From Kineococcus xinjiangensis (lineage in GTDB: Bacteria > Actinomycetota > Actinomycetes > Actinomycetales > Kineococcaceae), in the NCBI RefSeq assembly GCF_002934625.1, contig NZ_PTJD01000001.1, positions 571,041 to 635,040 of the forward strand: a DNA stretch of 64,000 nt, in the 5' to 3' direction. Each line of letters starts with the position of its first letter. Position 1 is the first letter of the stretch. Shown here piece after piece: positions 34,804 through 43,838 of this stretch. The notes beneath the pieces were generated by a model that saw only the letters and a program-made list of their open reading frames with translations, did not search any database and was not told the origin of the DNA. The position numbers were made by a program, and so were the translations under genes.

Positions 34804-37401
34804 TCAGCTGATCGTGATGGGCGTGGTCAGCGGGGTGTCCGTGGCCGAGGTGCCGATGGAGGCGAGGACCCGGCCCTTGGGCGTGACCCACTTCTTGGTG
34901 GCGGTGTCCCAGAACTGCAGGGACCGGCGCGGGACCTGGACGGTCACGGTCCGGCTCTCACCGGCGGCGAGGTCGAGGCTGACGAAACCGGCGAGCGCCT
35001 TCGTCGGGGTCTCGACGATGGTGGGCAGGGCGCCGACGTAGACCTGCGCGACGGTGGTGCCGGCCCGGTTGGAGGTGTTCCGCACGGTGAACGTCACGGG
35101 CACGCTCTGGGCCGTGCCGGTGCTGCTGATCGTGCCGCCCTGGGCCCCCGAGTACGCGAAGCTCGCGTAGGACAGGCCGTGGCCGAAGGGGAACAACGGA
35201 GTCTGGCCGTTCTTGTGGAAGAGACGGTAGCCGGTGTGGATGCCCTCCGCGTAGGTGGTCGTGCCCCCGGTGCCCGGGTAGGAGGCGGCACCCTGCGCGA
35301 CGACGCCCTGGCCGGGGCCGGTGGGGAAGGTGACGGGGAGCCGGCCGCCCGCGTCGGCGTCGCCGAAGAGGACGTTGGCCGGGCCGGTGCCCACGGCGGC
35401 ACCCGGGTACCAGACCTGCAGGACGCCCTCGACCTGCGACAGCCACGGCATGGTGACGCCGCCGGGGGTGTTCAGGACGACGACGGTGTTCGGGTTGGCC
35501 GCCGCGACGGCGGAGATGAGCTCGTTCTGGTCGCCGGGCAGGGCGAAGGACGTGTCGCGGTCCATCCCCTCGCCGCTGGCCTGGTTGGCGTAGACGACCG
35601 CCGCGTCGGCCCCCCGCGCGGCCGCGACCGCGTCGGCGATGAGGGACTTCGGCTGCCAGCCGAGGTGCAGCTCCGGGGGCAGGAAGCCGTTGCCCTGGGT
35701 GGTGTAGCTGACCTCGATGTCGGCGGGCTGGCCGGCGGTGAGCTGCACCTTCCCCTGGAGGGGGTAGTTCACCGGGCTCATGCCGAGGAAGTTGGTGAAC
35801 TCCCGCTGCCCGGCGATGACGGTCTGGCCGTTGACCTTCACCGTCACCCCGCCACCCACGAGGGCCGAGAGGCGGACGAGACCCGAGTGCGTCGGGATGA
35901 TCTTGCCGGTGAAGCGCGCCGACCAGGTGGCGGGCAGCCCCTGGGTGAGGGGCTCGCCGCCGTGGAACTGGTGGTCGAGGGTCGCCACGTTCGCCGTCTT
36001 GACCGGGGTTCCGGAGAAGGTGCCGTTGCCGTAGAAGGTTGCGCGGAGACCGGCGCTGCCGTCGGGGGCCCGCAGGGCGCTGCTGGGGACCACGGGGAGC
36101 GCCACGTCGCCGAGGGAACCCTGGGCGGCGGTCACGGTCGCTCCGCTGCCGGCCTCGGCCCGGATCGCGGCCAGCGGGCTGGTCACGGTGCCGGGGATGA
36201 CGTAGGAGGAGCCGCCCACGCCGGTCATCGCGTCGGCACCGGCGGGGCCGATCACCGCGATGCGCTGGGAGACGTTCTTCCGCAGCGGCAGGACGCCGGA
36301 GTTCTTCAGCAGGACGGAGCTCTTCTCCGCGACCCGGTTGGCGACGGCCCTGTTCGTGGCCGTGCTGACGTGGTCGTCGTTCTCCGCCGGTGCGGGGTTG
36401 TCGAAGACACCGCTGTTGAAGATGGCGAAGGCGACGCGCTTGGCCGCCTCCTCGAGCCGGGTGGCGGAGATGGCGCCGTTGGTGAAGGCGTCGCGCGGGA
36501 AGTAGGGCCACAGGATGGTGGAGTCGACACCGGCGTTGAAGCCCTTGACGTTGTCGGTGCCGGCCATGAAGTCGGGGATGATCGCTCCCCTGAAACCGGT
36601 GGCTGCGCGCAGCTCGTCCATCAGCGCCTTGTTCTCGCAGGCGAAGACGCCGTTGACCTGCGGGTAGGAGCACATCGCCGCATCCGCACGGCCCTTGGTC
36701 ACCAGCTCCTCGAACGGGGCGTTGTACACCTCCTTCAGGGCGCGCTCGGAGACGTTGATGTTGCCGTAGTTGCGGTTGGTCTCCTGGGTGTAGGCCCCGA
36801 AGTGCTTGGCGGCGACGAGGACGTCGTTGCTGCGCATGCCCCGGGACACCCCGGCGCCGATCCGGCCGCTGAGCAGCGGGTCCTCGCTCAGCGACTCCGT
36901 CTGGCGGCCGGACAGCCCGCTGCGGATGACGTCGACCGTGGGGGCCAGCATGAGGGTCTTGCCCTGCGCACGGGCCTCCTCGGCGGCCACGTCGCCGTAG
37001 CGCTGCGCCAGCTCCACGTCGAACGTGGCCGCCAGCGCCTCCGGAACGGGGAGGGCGGTGGCGCCCCCCGACTCGTTGCGGACGCCGCTGGAGGTGTCCG
37101 CGGCGATGATGTTCGGCACCCCGAACGCCGAGAGGGAGGCGTAGTCCCCCGTCACCAGTGCCACGCGCTGCGCCTGGGTGAGAGCAGCCACCAGGTCGTT
37201 CGCGCGCTGCACCGAGGAACGGGTGCGGTCCCGCCACGGCTGCGTTGTGGTGGTCGTGGTGCTCCGCCAGTCCGCCCGCTGGCCGGAGGAGTAGGAGCCG
37301 TCGCCCGACGGCTGCGGGGCAGCCGCGGCGGTGGGCAGGACGACGGGGGACATGACCAGAGCCGAGGCGGCGGTGGCCACGGCCAGGCGTCTGCGGATCA
37401 T
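34804..37401 (-). CDS. Secreted beta-glucosidase-type GH3 glycoside hydrolase with PA14 domain
   Basis: 865 residues. Sec signal (RRRLAVATAASALVMSPVVLPTAAAA). GH3 N-domain with LMLAPTVDVIRSGLSGRQTESLSEDP, KHFGAYTQETNR and nucleophile region AIIPDFMAGTD (PDF in place of the common SDW; the Asp is kept). A PA14 insertion (about 440-590: GLRATFYGNGTFSGTPV) precedes the C-domain (AVVYANQASGEGMDRDTSFALPGDQ), and a C-terminal fibronectin-like domain follows. PA14 in GH3 usually shapes specificity toward oligosaccharides or aryl glycosides. Secreted, so it acts on extracellular glycosides. ATG follows GAGAGGAAGC. An IclR regulator gene is upstream, convergent in direction only by spacing. Confidence 0.9.
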   Translation of the reverse strand: MIRRRLAVATAASALVMSPVVLPTAAAAPQPSGDGSYSSGQRADWRSTTTTTTQPWRDRTRSSVQRANDLVAALTQAQRVALVTGDYASLSAFGVPNIIAADTSSGVRNESGGATALPVPEALAATFDVELAQRYGDVAAEEARAQGKTLMLAPTVDVIRSGLSGRQTESLSEDPLLSGRIGAGVSRGMRSNDVLVAAKHFGAYTQETNRNYGNINVSERALKEVYNAPFEELVTKGRADAAMCSYPQVNGVFACENKALMDELRAATGFRGAIIPDFMAGTDNVKGFNAGVDSTILWPYFPRDAFTNGAISATRLEEAAKRVAFAIFNSGVFDNPAPAENDDHVSTATNRAVANRVAEKSSVLLKNSGVLPLRKNVSQRIAVIGPAGADAMTGVGGSSYVIPGTVTSPLAAIRAEAGSGATVTAAQGSLGDVALPVVPSSALRAPDGSAGLRATFYGNGTFSGTPVKTANVATLDHQFHGGEPLTQGLPATWSARFTGKIIPTHSGLVRLSALVGGGVTVKVNGQTVIAGQREFTNFLGMSPVNYPLQGKVQLTAGQPADIEVSYTTQGNGFLPPELHLGWQPKSLIADAVAAARGADAAVVYANQASGEGMDRDTSFALPGDQNELISAVAAANPNTVVVLNTPGGVTMPWLSQVEGVLQVWYPGAAVGTGPANVLFGDADAGGRLPVTFPTGPGQGVVAQGAASYPGTGGTTTYAEGIHTGYRLFHKNGQTPLFPFGHGLSYASFAYSGAQGGTISSTGTAQSVPVTFTVRNTSNRAGTTVAQVYVGALPTIVETPTKALAGFVSLDLAAGESRTVTVQVPRRSLQFWDTATKKWVTPKGRVLASIGTSATDTPLTTPITIS

Positions 37402-37732
37402 GCGCTTCCTCTCGGTGGCAGGAGGCATCGCCGGGCATCGACTGGAGAGGGCGCTGCGGCCGGTGCCGGGGTCTGTCCGGCTGGTCCGCAACGCGTTCCG
37501 GGTCACGAGCGCCTCGAGGGACGGCCCTGCCGGGCCGTGCGGATCCGCCCACCACGACTGCGTGGTGGGCCCGGTGCGGCAACGCATCCGGGGTTCGGTC
37601 CGTGGTCCGGTGGCAGGACTCCCGGCGCTCGTCGCTCGGTGAGGCACCGCTCGGGGTGCCGCTCCTGGGAGTGCTCGAAGCGTGCCACCGGCGCGGTCGG
37701 CACCGGAAGCACCGATCACCTGATGCGAGGCA
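37402..37732. other. Intergenic region (331 bp) upstream of the GH3-PA14 gene
   Basis: No gene supported. Contains a hairpin (37547-37570) suited to end the IclR transcript and the promoter region of the minus-strand GH3 gene. Near its right edge the 8-mer ATCACCTG is repeated (37715, 37732) around GATGC-GAG-GCATC, a possible regulator site. Confidence 0.5.
37547..37570 (-). terminator. Hairpin downstream of the IclR gene
   Basis: Perfect 10-bp arms (37547-37556, 37561-37570) with loop ACTG, located 160 bp after the IclR stop and before GH3. Confidence 0.5.
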
Positions 37733-38575
37733 TCACCTGTGCTGATGGGCCGGTCGCACCGGGCTGCGGCCGCCGGCCTCACCGGCGCCGAGGCGCCGGG
37801 TGACGCCCCGGGAGGCCGCGTGCAGGGCCGGCACGACGGACTTCGCGCCCGCGTCGTTGGGGACGATGGCGGAGAGAGCGGCGATCACGCGCCCCGTGGC
37901 GTCGCGGATGGGAACCGCCACCCCGGTGGCCTCCGGGTGCACGAGGCCGGCGCACAGCGCGAACCCCTGACCGCGCACGCGGGCCAGTTCCGCCCGCAGG
38001 CGCACGGGGTCGGTCACGGAGGCGGCGGTCGTCGCGGTCAGGGGCCGGGACAGGACCCGCTCGAGCAGGTCCGTCGGGCCGTGCGCGAGCAGCACCCATC
38101 CCGACGAGGCCAGGTGCAGCGGCAGCCGGCCCGCGATGCGGGTGAGGCTGACGACCGCCGCGGGCGCGCTGAGTCGTTCGAGGAAGAGCGCCTCGTCGCC
38201 GTCCAGGACGCTGAGCTGCACGTGGTGGCCGACCGCGTCGTGGAGGTCCTCCAGCGACGGCATGGCGGCCTCGCGCAGGCTGAGCGCCGGCGAGGCGCGC
38301 ATCGCCAGCTCCCACAGCCGCACGCCGGTCCGCACGCGCCGGTCGGTGCCGCGGGTGAGGAGCCCGTGGGCGACCAGCTCGGCGACCAGGCGTGAGGTGG
38401 TGGCGACGTGCAGCCCGGAGCGGCGGGCGATCTCGGTGACGGTGAGGGACGTGTCACCCGCCTCGAAGGCCTCGAGGATGCGCACGACGCGCGAGACGAG
38501 GGACTCCCCCGTCCGCTCCTGCCCGGCGCCCGGGGACGGGGGCTGCGGCCCGCCCGGCAGGGGCTGCGCGCTCAT
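37733..38575 (-). CDS. IclR-family transcriptional regulator
   Basis: 280 residues. N-terminal winged HTH (SLVSRVVRILEAFEAGDTSLTVTEIARRSGLHVATTSRLVAELVAHGLL) and C-terminal IclR effector domain (ALSLREAAMPSLEDLHDAVGHHVQLSVLDGDEALFLERLSAPAA; GVAVPIRDATGRVIAALSAIVPN). Effectors for this family are usually aromatic acids or small organic acids. It overlaps the preceding decayed SDR gene by four bases (ATGA), so both belong to one transcript. Likely controls the GH3/demethylase genes or the neighbouring aromatic operon; not shown. Confidence 0.88.
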   Translation of the reverse strand: MSAQPLPGGPQPPSPGAGQERTGESLVSRVVRILEAFEAGDTSLTVTEIARRSGLHVATTSRLVAELVAHGLLTRGTDRRVRTGVRLWELAMRASPALSLREAAMPSLEDLHDAVGHHVQLSVLDGDEALFLERLSAPAAVVSLTRIAGRLPLHLASSGWVLLAHGPTDLLERVLSRPLTATTAASVTDPVRLRAELARVRGQGFALCAGLVHPEATGVAVPIRDATGRVIAALSAIVPNDAGAKSVVPALHAASRGVTRRLGAGEAGGRSPVRPAHQHR

Positions 38576-39093
38576 GTCGCACCCGCCGCGGCCTCGGAGA
38601 TCGACTTCACGCCGCCGTGGGCCGTCATGCCCCCGTCGACGGGGATGTCGGCGCCGCTGATGAAGGAGGAGGCGTCGCCGACGAGGAACACCACCAGCGC
38701 CGCGACCTCCTCCACCGTGCCGGTGCGGCCCAGCGGCGTCTCCGCGATGCCGGCGGCGCGGAAGCCCTCGGGCGCGGACTCCGTCATGGGGGTCTCGATG
38801 AACCCGGGGTGGATGGCGTTGACCCGGTGGACCCGCTCGAGGTCGTCGACGGCGAGGTCGGCCAGCCGCGCGCGCCAGGTGGTCCCGGCGTCGTTGACGA
38901 GGGCGTCGACGCGGCCCGCCCGTTCGGCGGTGCCGGCGGCGACGACCCGGGCGCCCTGCGCCGCGAGCATCCTCGCCTCAGCGGCCCCCTGCCCGCGCGC
39001 TGCTCCGGTCACGACCACCAGTTTGCCCGCGACGTCGCGCCCGGTCCCCTCGTACCGGCGCACCGGGTCCGACGCCTCCACGCGCACTCCCAC
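38572..39093 (-). pseudogene. Decayed short-chain dehydrogenase (SDR) lacking its catalytic centre
   Basis: 173 residues in an open frame, versus about 250 for the family. The N-terminal cofactor motif (VVVTGAARGQGAAEA), LVNDAG (NNAG region) and the C-terminal block NAIHPGFIETPMTES... LGRTGTVEEVAALVVFLVGDASSFISGADIPVDGGMTAHGG are intact. Two in-frame gaps exist: one after GARVVAAGT (loss of about 25 residues), and one where VHRVN runs directly into AIHPGFI. The latter removes the whole catalytic Ser-Tyr-x3-Lys segment, probably by recombination between two RVN-coding sites. It cannot be an active SDR. It starts at a GTG and is translationally linked to the IclR gene; divergent from LysR. Confidence 0.85.
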
Positions 39094-39142
39094 GCCCCTA
39101 CCGTGGGGTGGCGCCGCGCCCCGCGCAAGGCACCATGTCGGT

Positions 39143-40117
39143 ATGGAGCACATCAGCCGCGTCGATGCGGCCCGCCCTGCGGATTCGCGGCGGCGGGAGC
39201 GGACGGTGCACCTCGCGAACCTCGACCTCAACCTGCTCGTCGCGCTGGACGCCCTGCTGCAGCGGCGCAGCGTCACGAAAGCCGCCGCCCAGATGGGCCT
39301 CAGCCAGCCGGCGCTGTCCGCGTCGCTGGCCCGGCTGCGGCGCCACTTCGACGACCCGCTGCTGACCAGGGTGGGCAACGAGTACCACCTGACGCCGCTG
39401 GCGCAGCAACTGAGAGAGCGGACCCGGGTGGTGCTGGCGGGCGTGGAGCGCGTGTTCGCCGCCGAGCCCGACTTCGACCCCGCCTCCTCCACCCGGGAGG
39501 CGACGCTCGTCACCAGCGACTACAGCGAGAGCGTCCTCGGTCCGGCCCTGAGTTCGCTGCTGGCGCAGGAGGCACCGGGGATGCGCCTGCGCCTGCTCGC
39601 GAACACCCCTCAGCTCGTGGACAACGCCGAGCGCGTCCTGACCGGGGTCGACCTGCTCCTGCTGCCCCACGGGTTCCTCACGGACCTCCCGCACGAGGAC
39701 CTGCACCGCGACCGCTGGATGTGCATCGTCTCCGCCGACAACCCCGCAGTGGGTGGGGAACTGACGCCGGAGCACCTGCGCACGATGCCGTGGGTGGTGA
39801 CGTACCACGGGCCGACCGCCTCGACCCCGGCCGCACGGCAGATGCGGATGCTCGGCATCGAACCGCGCGTGCAGGTCGTCACCGAGCACTTCCTCGCCGT
39901 GCCGGGACTCGTGGCGGGCAGCGGGCGCATCGCCCTGCTGCAGGAACTGCTCGTGCGCCGTCTGCCGGCCGACTCCGGGGTCCGGGCGCTCCCCTGCCCC
40001 GTCGAGCTCGGGCCGCTCATCGAGGCGATGTGGTGGCACCCGGCCTATTCCGCGGACCCGGAGCACGAGTACCTGCGCGGACTGGTGCTGCGCGCGGCCC
40101 GGTCGCTGCGCGCCTGA
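39143..40117 (+). CDS. LysR-family transcriptional regulator (NodD/aromatic-type)
   Basis: 324 residues. N-terminal HTH LNLLVALDALLQRRSVTKAAAQMGLSQPALSASLARLRRHFDDPLLTR, and a periplasmic-binding-like effector domain. The LDLNLLVALDALL start and DDPLLTRVGNEYHLTPLA are typical of the NodD/LinR/NahR group that senses aromatic or flavonoid molecules. It diverges from the decayed SDR (49 bp apart) and lies upstream of, and co-oriented with, the MFS and ring-cleavage genes, so it is a strong candidate activator. ATG at 39143 chosen by alignment with the family start. Confidence 0.88.
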   Translation: MEHISRVDAARPADSRRRERTVHLANLDLNLLVALDALLQRRSVTKAAAQMGLSQPALSASLARLRRHFDDPLLTRVGNEYHLTPLAQQLRERTRVVLAGVERVFAAEPDFDPASSTREATLVTSDYSESVLGPALSSLLAQEAPGMRLRLLANTPQLVDNAERVLTGVDLLLLPHGFLTDLPHEDLHRDRWMCIVSADNPAVGGELTPEHLRTMPWVVTYHGPTASTPAARQMRMLGIEPRVQVVTEHFLAVPGLVAGSGRIALLQELLVRRLPADSGVRALPCPVELGPLIEAMWWHPAYSADPEHEYLRGLVLRAARSLRA

Positions 40118-40233
40118 GGGGTCGCATCGGCGGCGTGGATGCCGTCCATCACGAGGAGTTGTTGGCCGTTCGGGGGCGGGGTCGGGAAACTCCGGAAACC
40201 GGCCCGCGACGGTGCGGGCCCGAAGGAGGTCCC

Positions 40234-41442
40234 GTGTCCGGAACCCTGTCCCCCGATTCCACCAGCGCCTCGTCGGCCTCGCCGGCGTCCCGGCGAGAAC
40301 CGGGAACCCCGCAGGGGCTGCTCCTCGTCGGCCTCAGCTGCCTGGCCGTGCTCGGGGCGGTGCTGATCGCGCCCATCCAGCCCAGCATCGCCCGGCACTT
40401 CGCGGACACCCCCGGCGTCGGCGCCCTGGTTCCGATCTCGCTCACCGTGCCTGCCCTGGCCATCGCGCTCCTGGCGCCGGTCGCGGGCCGCATCATCGAC
40501 CGCACCGGGCGCATCCGGCTCCTGGTGGCGTCCCTGGTGGCCTACGCCGTCTTCGGGACGGCGCCCCTGTGGCTGGACTCCCTGGAGTCGATCGTCGCCA
40601 GCCGCGCCCTCGTGGGCGTCGCCGAGGCGGGGATCATGACCTGCGCCACGGCCCTGGTCGGTGACTACTTCACCGGCCGCCGCCGCAACCGGTACTTCGG
40701 CCTGCAGACCGTGGCTGCGTCCGTCTCCGCCGTGATCTTCATCGGGGCCGGCGGTGCGCTCGGGGCCCAGGACTGGCGAACCCCGTTCTGGCTGTACGCG
40801 GTCGGCCTGCTCGGGGCGGTCCTCGTGCCGTTCGTGCTCCGCGAGCCCGCGGCCGCACCGGCCGGCAAGCTGCCGCCCCTGGACCTGGAGCGGCTGCGCC
40901 TGCCGCTGGCCGTGACGTTCGTCGGCGGCATCGTCTTCTACACGCCGATCGTCGAGCTCTCCTTCGCGCTGGACGCCCTCGGCGTGGAGTCCGTCGCGGT
41001 CATCGGCGGCGTCAGCGCCCTGGCAGCGGTCGCGACGGCCGTGGGTGCCGCCTCGTTCGCCCCGATGGCCCGGCGCGGTCCGGCGGTGCTGCTGCCGGTG
41101 GCGTTCGGCCTCGCCGGCGTCGGCCTCGTCGTCGTCGCGCTCGCCCCGAGCGTGCCGGTGCTGCTGGCCGGCGGGATCATCGCCTCGGCGGGCACGGGCC
41201 TGATGCTGCCCACGCTGCTGTCGTGGACGCTGTCCGACGTGTCCCACGACCAGCGCGGCCGGGCCACCGGCATCTGGACGGGCTGCCTCTTCATCGGGGA
41301 GTTCATCTGCCCGCTGGCCGTCCTCGCCATGTCCGCGGTCCTCGGCGGGCTCTCCGCGGCCCTGGTCGCCATCGCCGTCCTCTCCCTGGCCCTGGCCGTC
41401 TTCGTGCGGCTGCGCCACCCGCGCCCCGTCCTGACGCACTGA
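40234..41442 (+). CDS. MFS transporter (drug:H+ antiporter/aromatic-type)
   Basis: 402 residues, about 12 membrane helices. Conserved loop between TM2 and TM3 as GRIIDRTGRIRLLVASL, and GDYFTGRRRNRYFGLQ after TM4. Starts at a GTG preceded by AAGGAGGT. It could import the aromatic substrate of the next operon or export a toxic intermediate; direction is not evident from sequence. Lies 116 bp after the LysR gene and 174 bp before the dioxygenase. Confidence 0.82.
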   Translation: MSGTLSPDSTSASSASPASRREPGTPQGLLLVGLSCLAVLGAVLIAPIQPSIARHFADTPGVGALVPISLTVPALAIALLAPVAGRIIDRTGRIRLLVASLVAYAVFGTAPLWLDSLESIVASRALVGVAEAGIMTCATALVGDYFTGRRRNRYFGLQTVAASVSAVIFIGAGGALGAQDWRTPFWLYAVGLLGAVLVPFVLREPAAAPAGKLPPLDLERLRLPLAVTFVGGIVFYTPIVELSFALDALGVESVAVIGGVSALAAVATAVGAASFAPMARRGPAVLLPVAFGLAGVGLVVVALAPSVPVLLAGGIIASAGTGLMLPTLLSWTLSDVSHDQRGRATGIWTGCLFIGEFICPLAVLAMSAVLGGLSAALVAIAVLSLALAVFVRLRHPRPVLTH

Positions 41443-41480
41443 GGGGAGGCCCTGCGGCATCAGCAACATCGATGCGTCTC

Positions 41481-41504
41481 ATCGGGAAGTCGCTGTTCCC
41501 TGAT
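41481..41504. promoter_or_regulatory. Candidate operator upstream of the ring-cleavage operon
   Basis: An interrupted inverted repeat ATC-GGGAA-(7 nt)-TTCCC-t-GAT, flanked more widely by ATCAGC and GCTGAT. It lies 112-136 bp before the dioxygenase start. The regulator could be the LysR or IclR protein. Confidence 0.4.
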
Positions 41505-41537
41505 ACCCGCTGATGTCGCACAGTCGTCAGAGGACAC

Positions 41538-41580
41538 GCACCGCAGCGCCGGCCGCACCCCGGGCCCGGCGCTGCGGTGC
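41538..41580 (+). terminator. Hairpin between the MFS gene and the dioxygenase operon
   Basis: Perfect 15-bp arms (41538-41552, 41566-41580) with a 13-nt loop. It is either the LysR-MFS terminator or a leader hairpin of the downstream operon; position favours a terminator. Confidence 0.6.
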
Positions 41581-41616
41581 GGGTCCGGCAGGACCCACAT
41601 CCCGAGAGGATCAACG

Positions 41617-42657
41617 ATGATCAAGCTGCTGGCCCACCTCGCCCACCTGGAGATCTCCTCCCCGGACGTCGCGGCCACCGCCGCCTTCCTCGAGCGCGGC
41701 TTCGGCCTGCGCCAGGTCGAGCGCGACGACGACGGCTCGGTCTACCTGCGCTGCTGGGGCGACTACCACCCCTACAGCGTCATCGTCTCCCCCGGCGAGC
41801 AGCCCGCCCTGGTGAACATGGCGTGGCGGACCTCCAGCGAGGAGGCCCTCGACGAGGCCGCCCGTCGCGTGCAGGCCAAGGGCGTGAGCGGCACCTGGTT
41901 CGACAAGCGCCAGGGCCACGGCCGCTCCTTCCAGTTCACCGGCCCCTACGGGCACACCATGGAGCTGTACTGGGACGTCCCGCAGCACCAGGCGCCGGCC
42001 GAGCTGCGGTCGGTCTTCCCCGACCGCCCGGAGAAGCGCTCCTCGCACGCCGCGGCTCCCCGCTTCCTCGACCACGTCACCGTCGCCAGTGCCGACGTCA
42101 GGGGCTTCGCGGCCTGGTACAGCGAGGTCCTGGGCTTCCGCACCATGGCGTTCACCGAGCTGGACCACGCGGACATCACCGTCTTCAGCGTGCTGACCAC
42201 CAACGAGAAGTCCCACGACCTCGGCGTCGTCCTCGACTCCTCCACCCTGGGCGGGCGCGTCAACCACATCGCGTTCTGGACCGACTCCCACCAGGAGCTG
42301 CTGGTCGCGGCCGACGTCCTCATGGAGAACGGCGCGCACATCGAGTACGGCCCCTCCATCCACGGCATCGGCGAGCAGACCTTCCTGTACTTCCGCGAGC
42401 CGGGCGGGCTGCGCATCGAGCTCAACACCGGTGGGTACCGCAACTACGTGCCCGACTGGCAGCCCCACACCTGGAAGCCCTCGCTCGGCTCGAACAGCAT
42501 CTACCGCAACTCCGCGATGCCCATGTCGATGACGGAGTGCTTCCCGCCGGACCCCGGCAAGCCGTCCGCCACCGAGGAGGGCGTGCTCCCCGGCACCGAG
42601 GAGGCCCTGCTGCAGGCCGCCATCGCCAACCCCTACGCGCAGCACGGCCAGGGCTGA
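41617..42657 (+). CDS. Catechol 2,3-dioxygenase-like extradiol dioxygenase (VOC)
   Basis: 346 residues, two VOC domains. The C-terminal domain keeps the metal triad: His153 (FLDHVTVAS), His217 (VNHIAFWTD), Glu268 (LRIELNTGG), with the type I dioxygenase signature region LRIELNTGGYRNYVPDWQP. Expected to cleave a catecholic ring next to a hydroxyl using Fe(II) and O2. Substrate unknown. First gene of five closely spaced plus-strand genes; the next starts nine bases after its stop. ATG follows GAGAGG. Confidence 0.9.
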   Translation: MIKLLAHLAHLEISSPDVAATAAFLERGFGLRQVERDDDGSVYLRCWGDYHPYSVIVSPGEQPALVNMAWRTSSEEALDEAARRVQAKGVSGTWFDKRQGHGRSFQFTGPYGHTMELYWDVPQHQAPAELRSVFPDRPEKRSSHAAAPRFLDHVTVASADVRGFAAWYSEVLGFRTMAFTELDHADITVFSVLTTNEKSHDLGVVLDSSTLGGRVNHIAFWTDSHQELLVAADVLMENGAHIEYGPSIHGIGEQTFLYFREPGGLRIELNTGGYRNYVPDWQPHTWKPSLGSNSIYRNSAMPMSMTECFPPDPGKPSATEEGVLPGTEEALLQAAIANPYAQHGQG

Positions 42658-42665
42658 GGAGCGTC

Positions 42666-43838
42666 GTGTTCCAGTACTTCCCGGGCAACTACGTCTGGAA
42701 CCTCTCCGTCAACCTCGCGATGGAGATGGGCGCCAGGGTCGGCGAGGTCGACGCCATCTGCCGGCCCCTGCTGGAGGCGGCGCAGCGCGGCGAGGACGCC
42801 GGCACGGAGGACTTCATGGCCTCCTGGGAGCGCCACGGCGACCGGCTGGTGGAGCTCGCGGCGGACGACGAGGCGGTGGGCCGGTGCCTGAGCGCCGGCG
42901 AGAAGCTGGGCCGGGCGGCGACGTACTTCCTCACCGGTGAGCGGATGCAGGCCGCCGACCACGCCCCCCGGCGCGCCCTCTACGCCAAGTTCCTGCACAC
43001 GTTCCGCCGCGGCGTGGAGCTGGCCGGCGAGGACTGCGAGCGGGTGGAGGTGCCCTACGGGGGCGCGCACCTCGCGGGGCTGCTCACCCACGCCCGCAAC
43101 CCCGACGGGAGCCGGGCCGAGGGCCCTGCGCCGCTGCTGGTGATGGTCAACGGCCTGGACTCCACCAAGGAGATGCTCTACCGCACGGGCCCCGGGGCCA
43201 AGCTCGCCGCACGCGGGGTGGCGAGCCTCTGCCTGGACCAGCCGGGCACCGGCGAGGCGCTGCGCCTGCACGACCTGCACGCGGTCGTGGAGGCCGAGCA
43301 GTGGGCGAGCGCCGTCTACGAGGCGCTGGCCGCCCGCGACGACGTCGACGCCGGCCGCATCGGCATGCTCGGGGTCTCGCTCGGCGGCTACTACGCCCCG
43401 CGCGCGGTGGCGTTCGAGCCGCGCTTCGCCCTCGGGGTGGCGTGGGGCGCCAACCACGACTGGGGCGCGGTGCAGCGGGCCCGCCGCGCCGCCCAGGGCG
43501 AGCGTCCGGTCCCCCACTACTGGGACCACGTCCAGTGGGTGTGGGGGACGAAGGACCTCGACGACTTCTTCGCGCTGGCGGACCGGGTCACCCTCGACGG
43601 GGTCCTGGACCGCATCACCGTGCCGTTCCTCGTCACCCACGGGGCGCAGGACCGGCAGATCCCCCTGCAGTACGCCCACCGCACCTACGAGCAGCTCGTC
43701 AACAGCCCGGAGCGTGAGCTGAAGGTCTTCACGGAGCGGGAGGGCGGCGTGCAGCACTCCAGCGTCGACAACGGCTCGGTGGCCACGGACTTCATCGCCG
43801 ACTGGGTGGCCGAGCGCCTCGGGGGGCGGACGTCGTGA
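42666..43838 (+). CDS. Alpha/beta-hydrolase, C-C bond-type (2,6-dihydropseudooxynicotine hydrolase-like)
   Basis: 390 residues. Helical N-terminal cap (about 1-125), then hydrolase core: oxyanion region VMVNGLDSTKEM, nucleophile elbow GVSLGG (Ser238), Asp in THGAQDRQIP and His in GGVQHSSVDN. Build and motifs recall 2,6-dihydropseudooxynicotine hydrolase and FrsA-type enzymes, which cut C-C bonds next to a carbonyl. In this operon it may act on the ring-cleavage product or on a beta-diketone side chain; inferred. GTG start after GAGGAG; stop overlaps the cyclase start by four bases. Confidence 0.85.
   Translation: MFQYFPGNYVWNLSVNLAMEMGARVGEVDAICRPLLEAAQRGEDAGTEDFMASWERHGDRLVELAADDEAVGRCLSAGEKLGRAATYFLTGERMQAADHAPRRALYAKFLHTFRRGVELAGEDCERVEVPYGGAHLAGLLTHARNPDGSRAEGPAPLLVMVNGLDSTKEMLYRTGPGAKLAARGVASLCLDQPGTGEALRLHDLHAVVEAEQWASAVYEALAARDDVDAGRIGMLGVSLGGYYAPRAVAFEPRFALGVAWGANHDWGAVQRARRAAQGERPVPHYWDHVQWVWGTKDLDDFFALADRVTLDGVLDRITVPFLVTHGAQDRQIPLQYAHRTYEQLVNSPERELKVFTEREGGVQHSSVDNGSVATDFIADWVAERLGGRTS

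Noticed and set aside
34516-37803. A long plus-strand open frame opposite the GH3-PA14 gene
   Set aside because: The minus-strand GH3 has signal peptide, catalytic motifs and PA14; the plus frame has none.
41617-42657. Glyoxalase I as an alternative for the VOC protein
   Set aside because: Two-domain length, the His-His-Glu triad in the second domain and the operon context fit an extradiol dioxygenase better.
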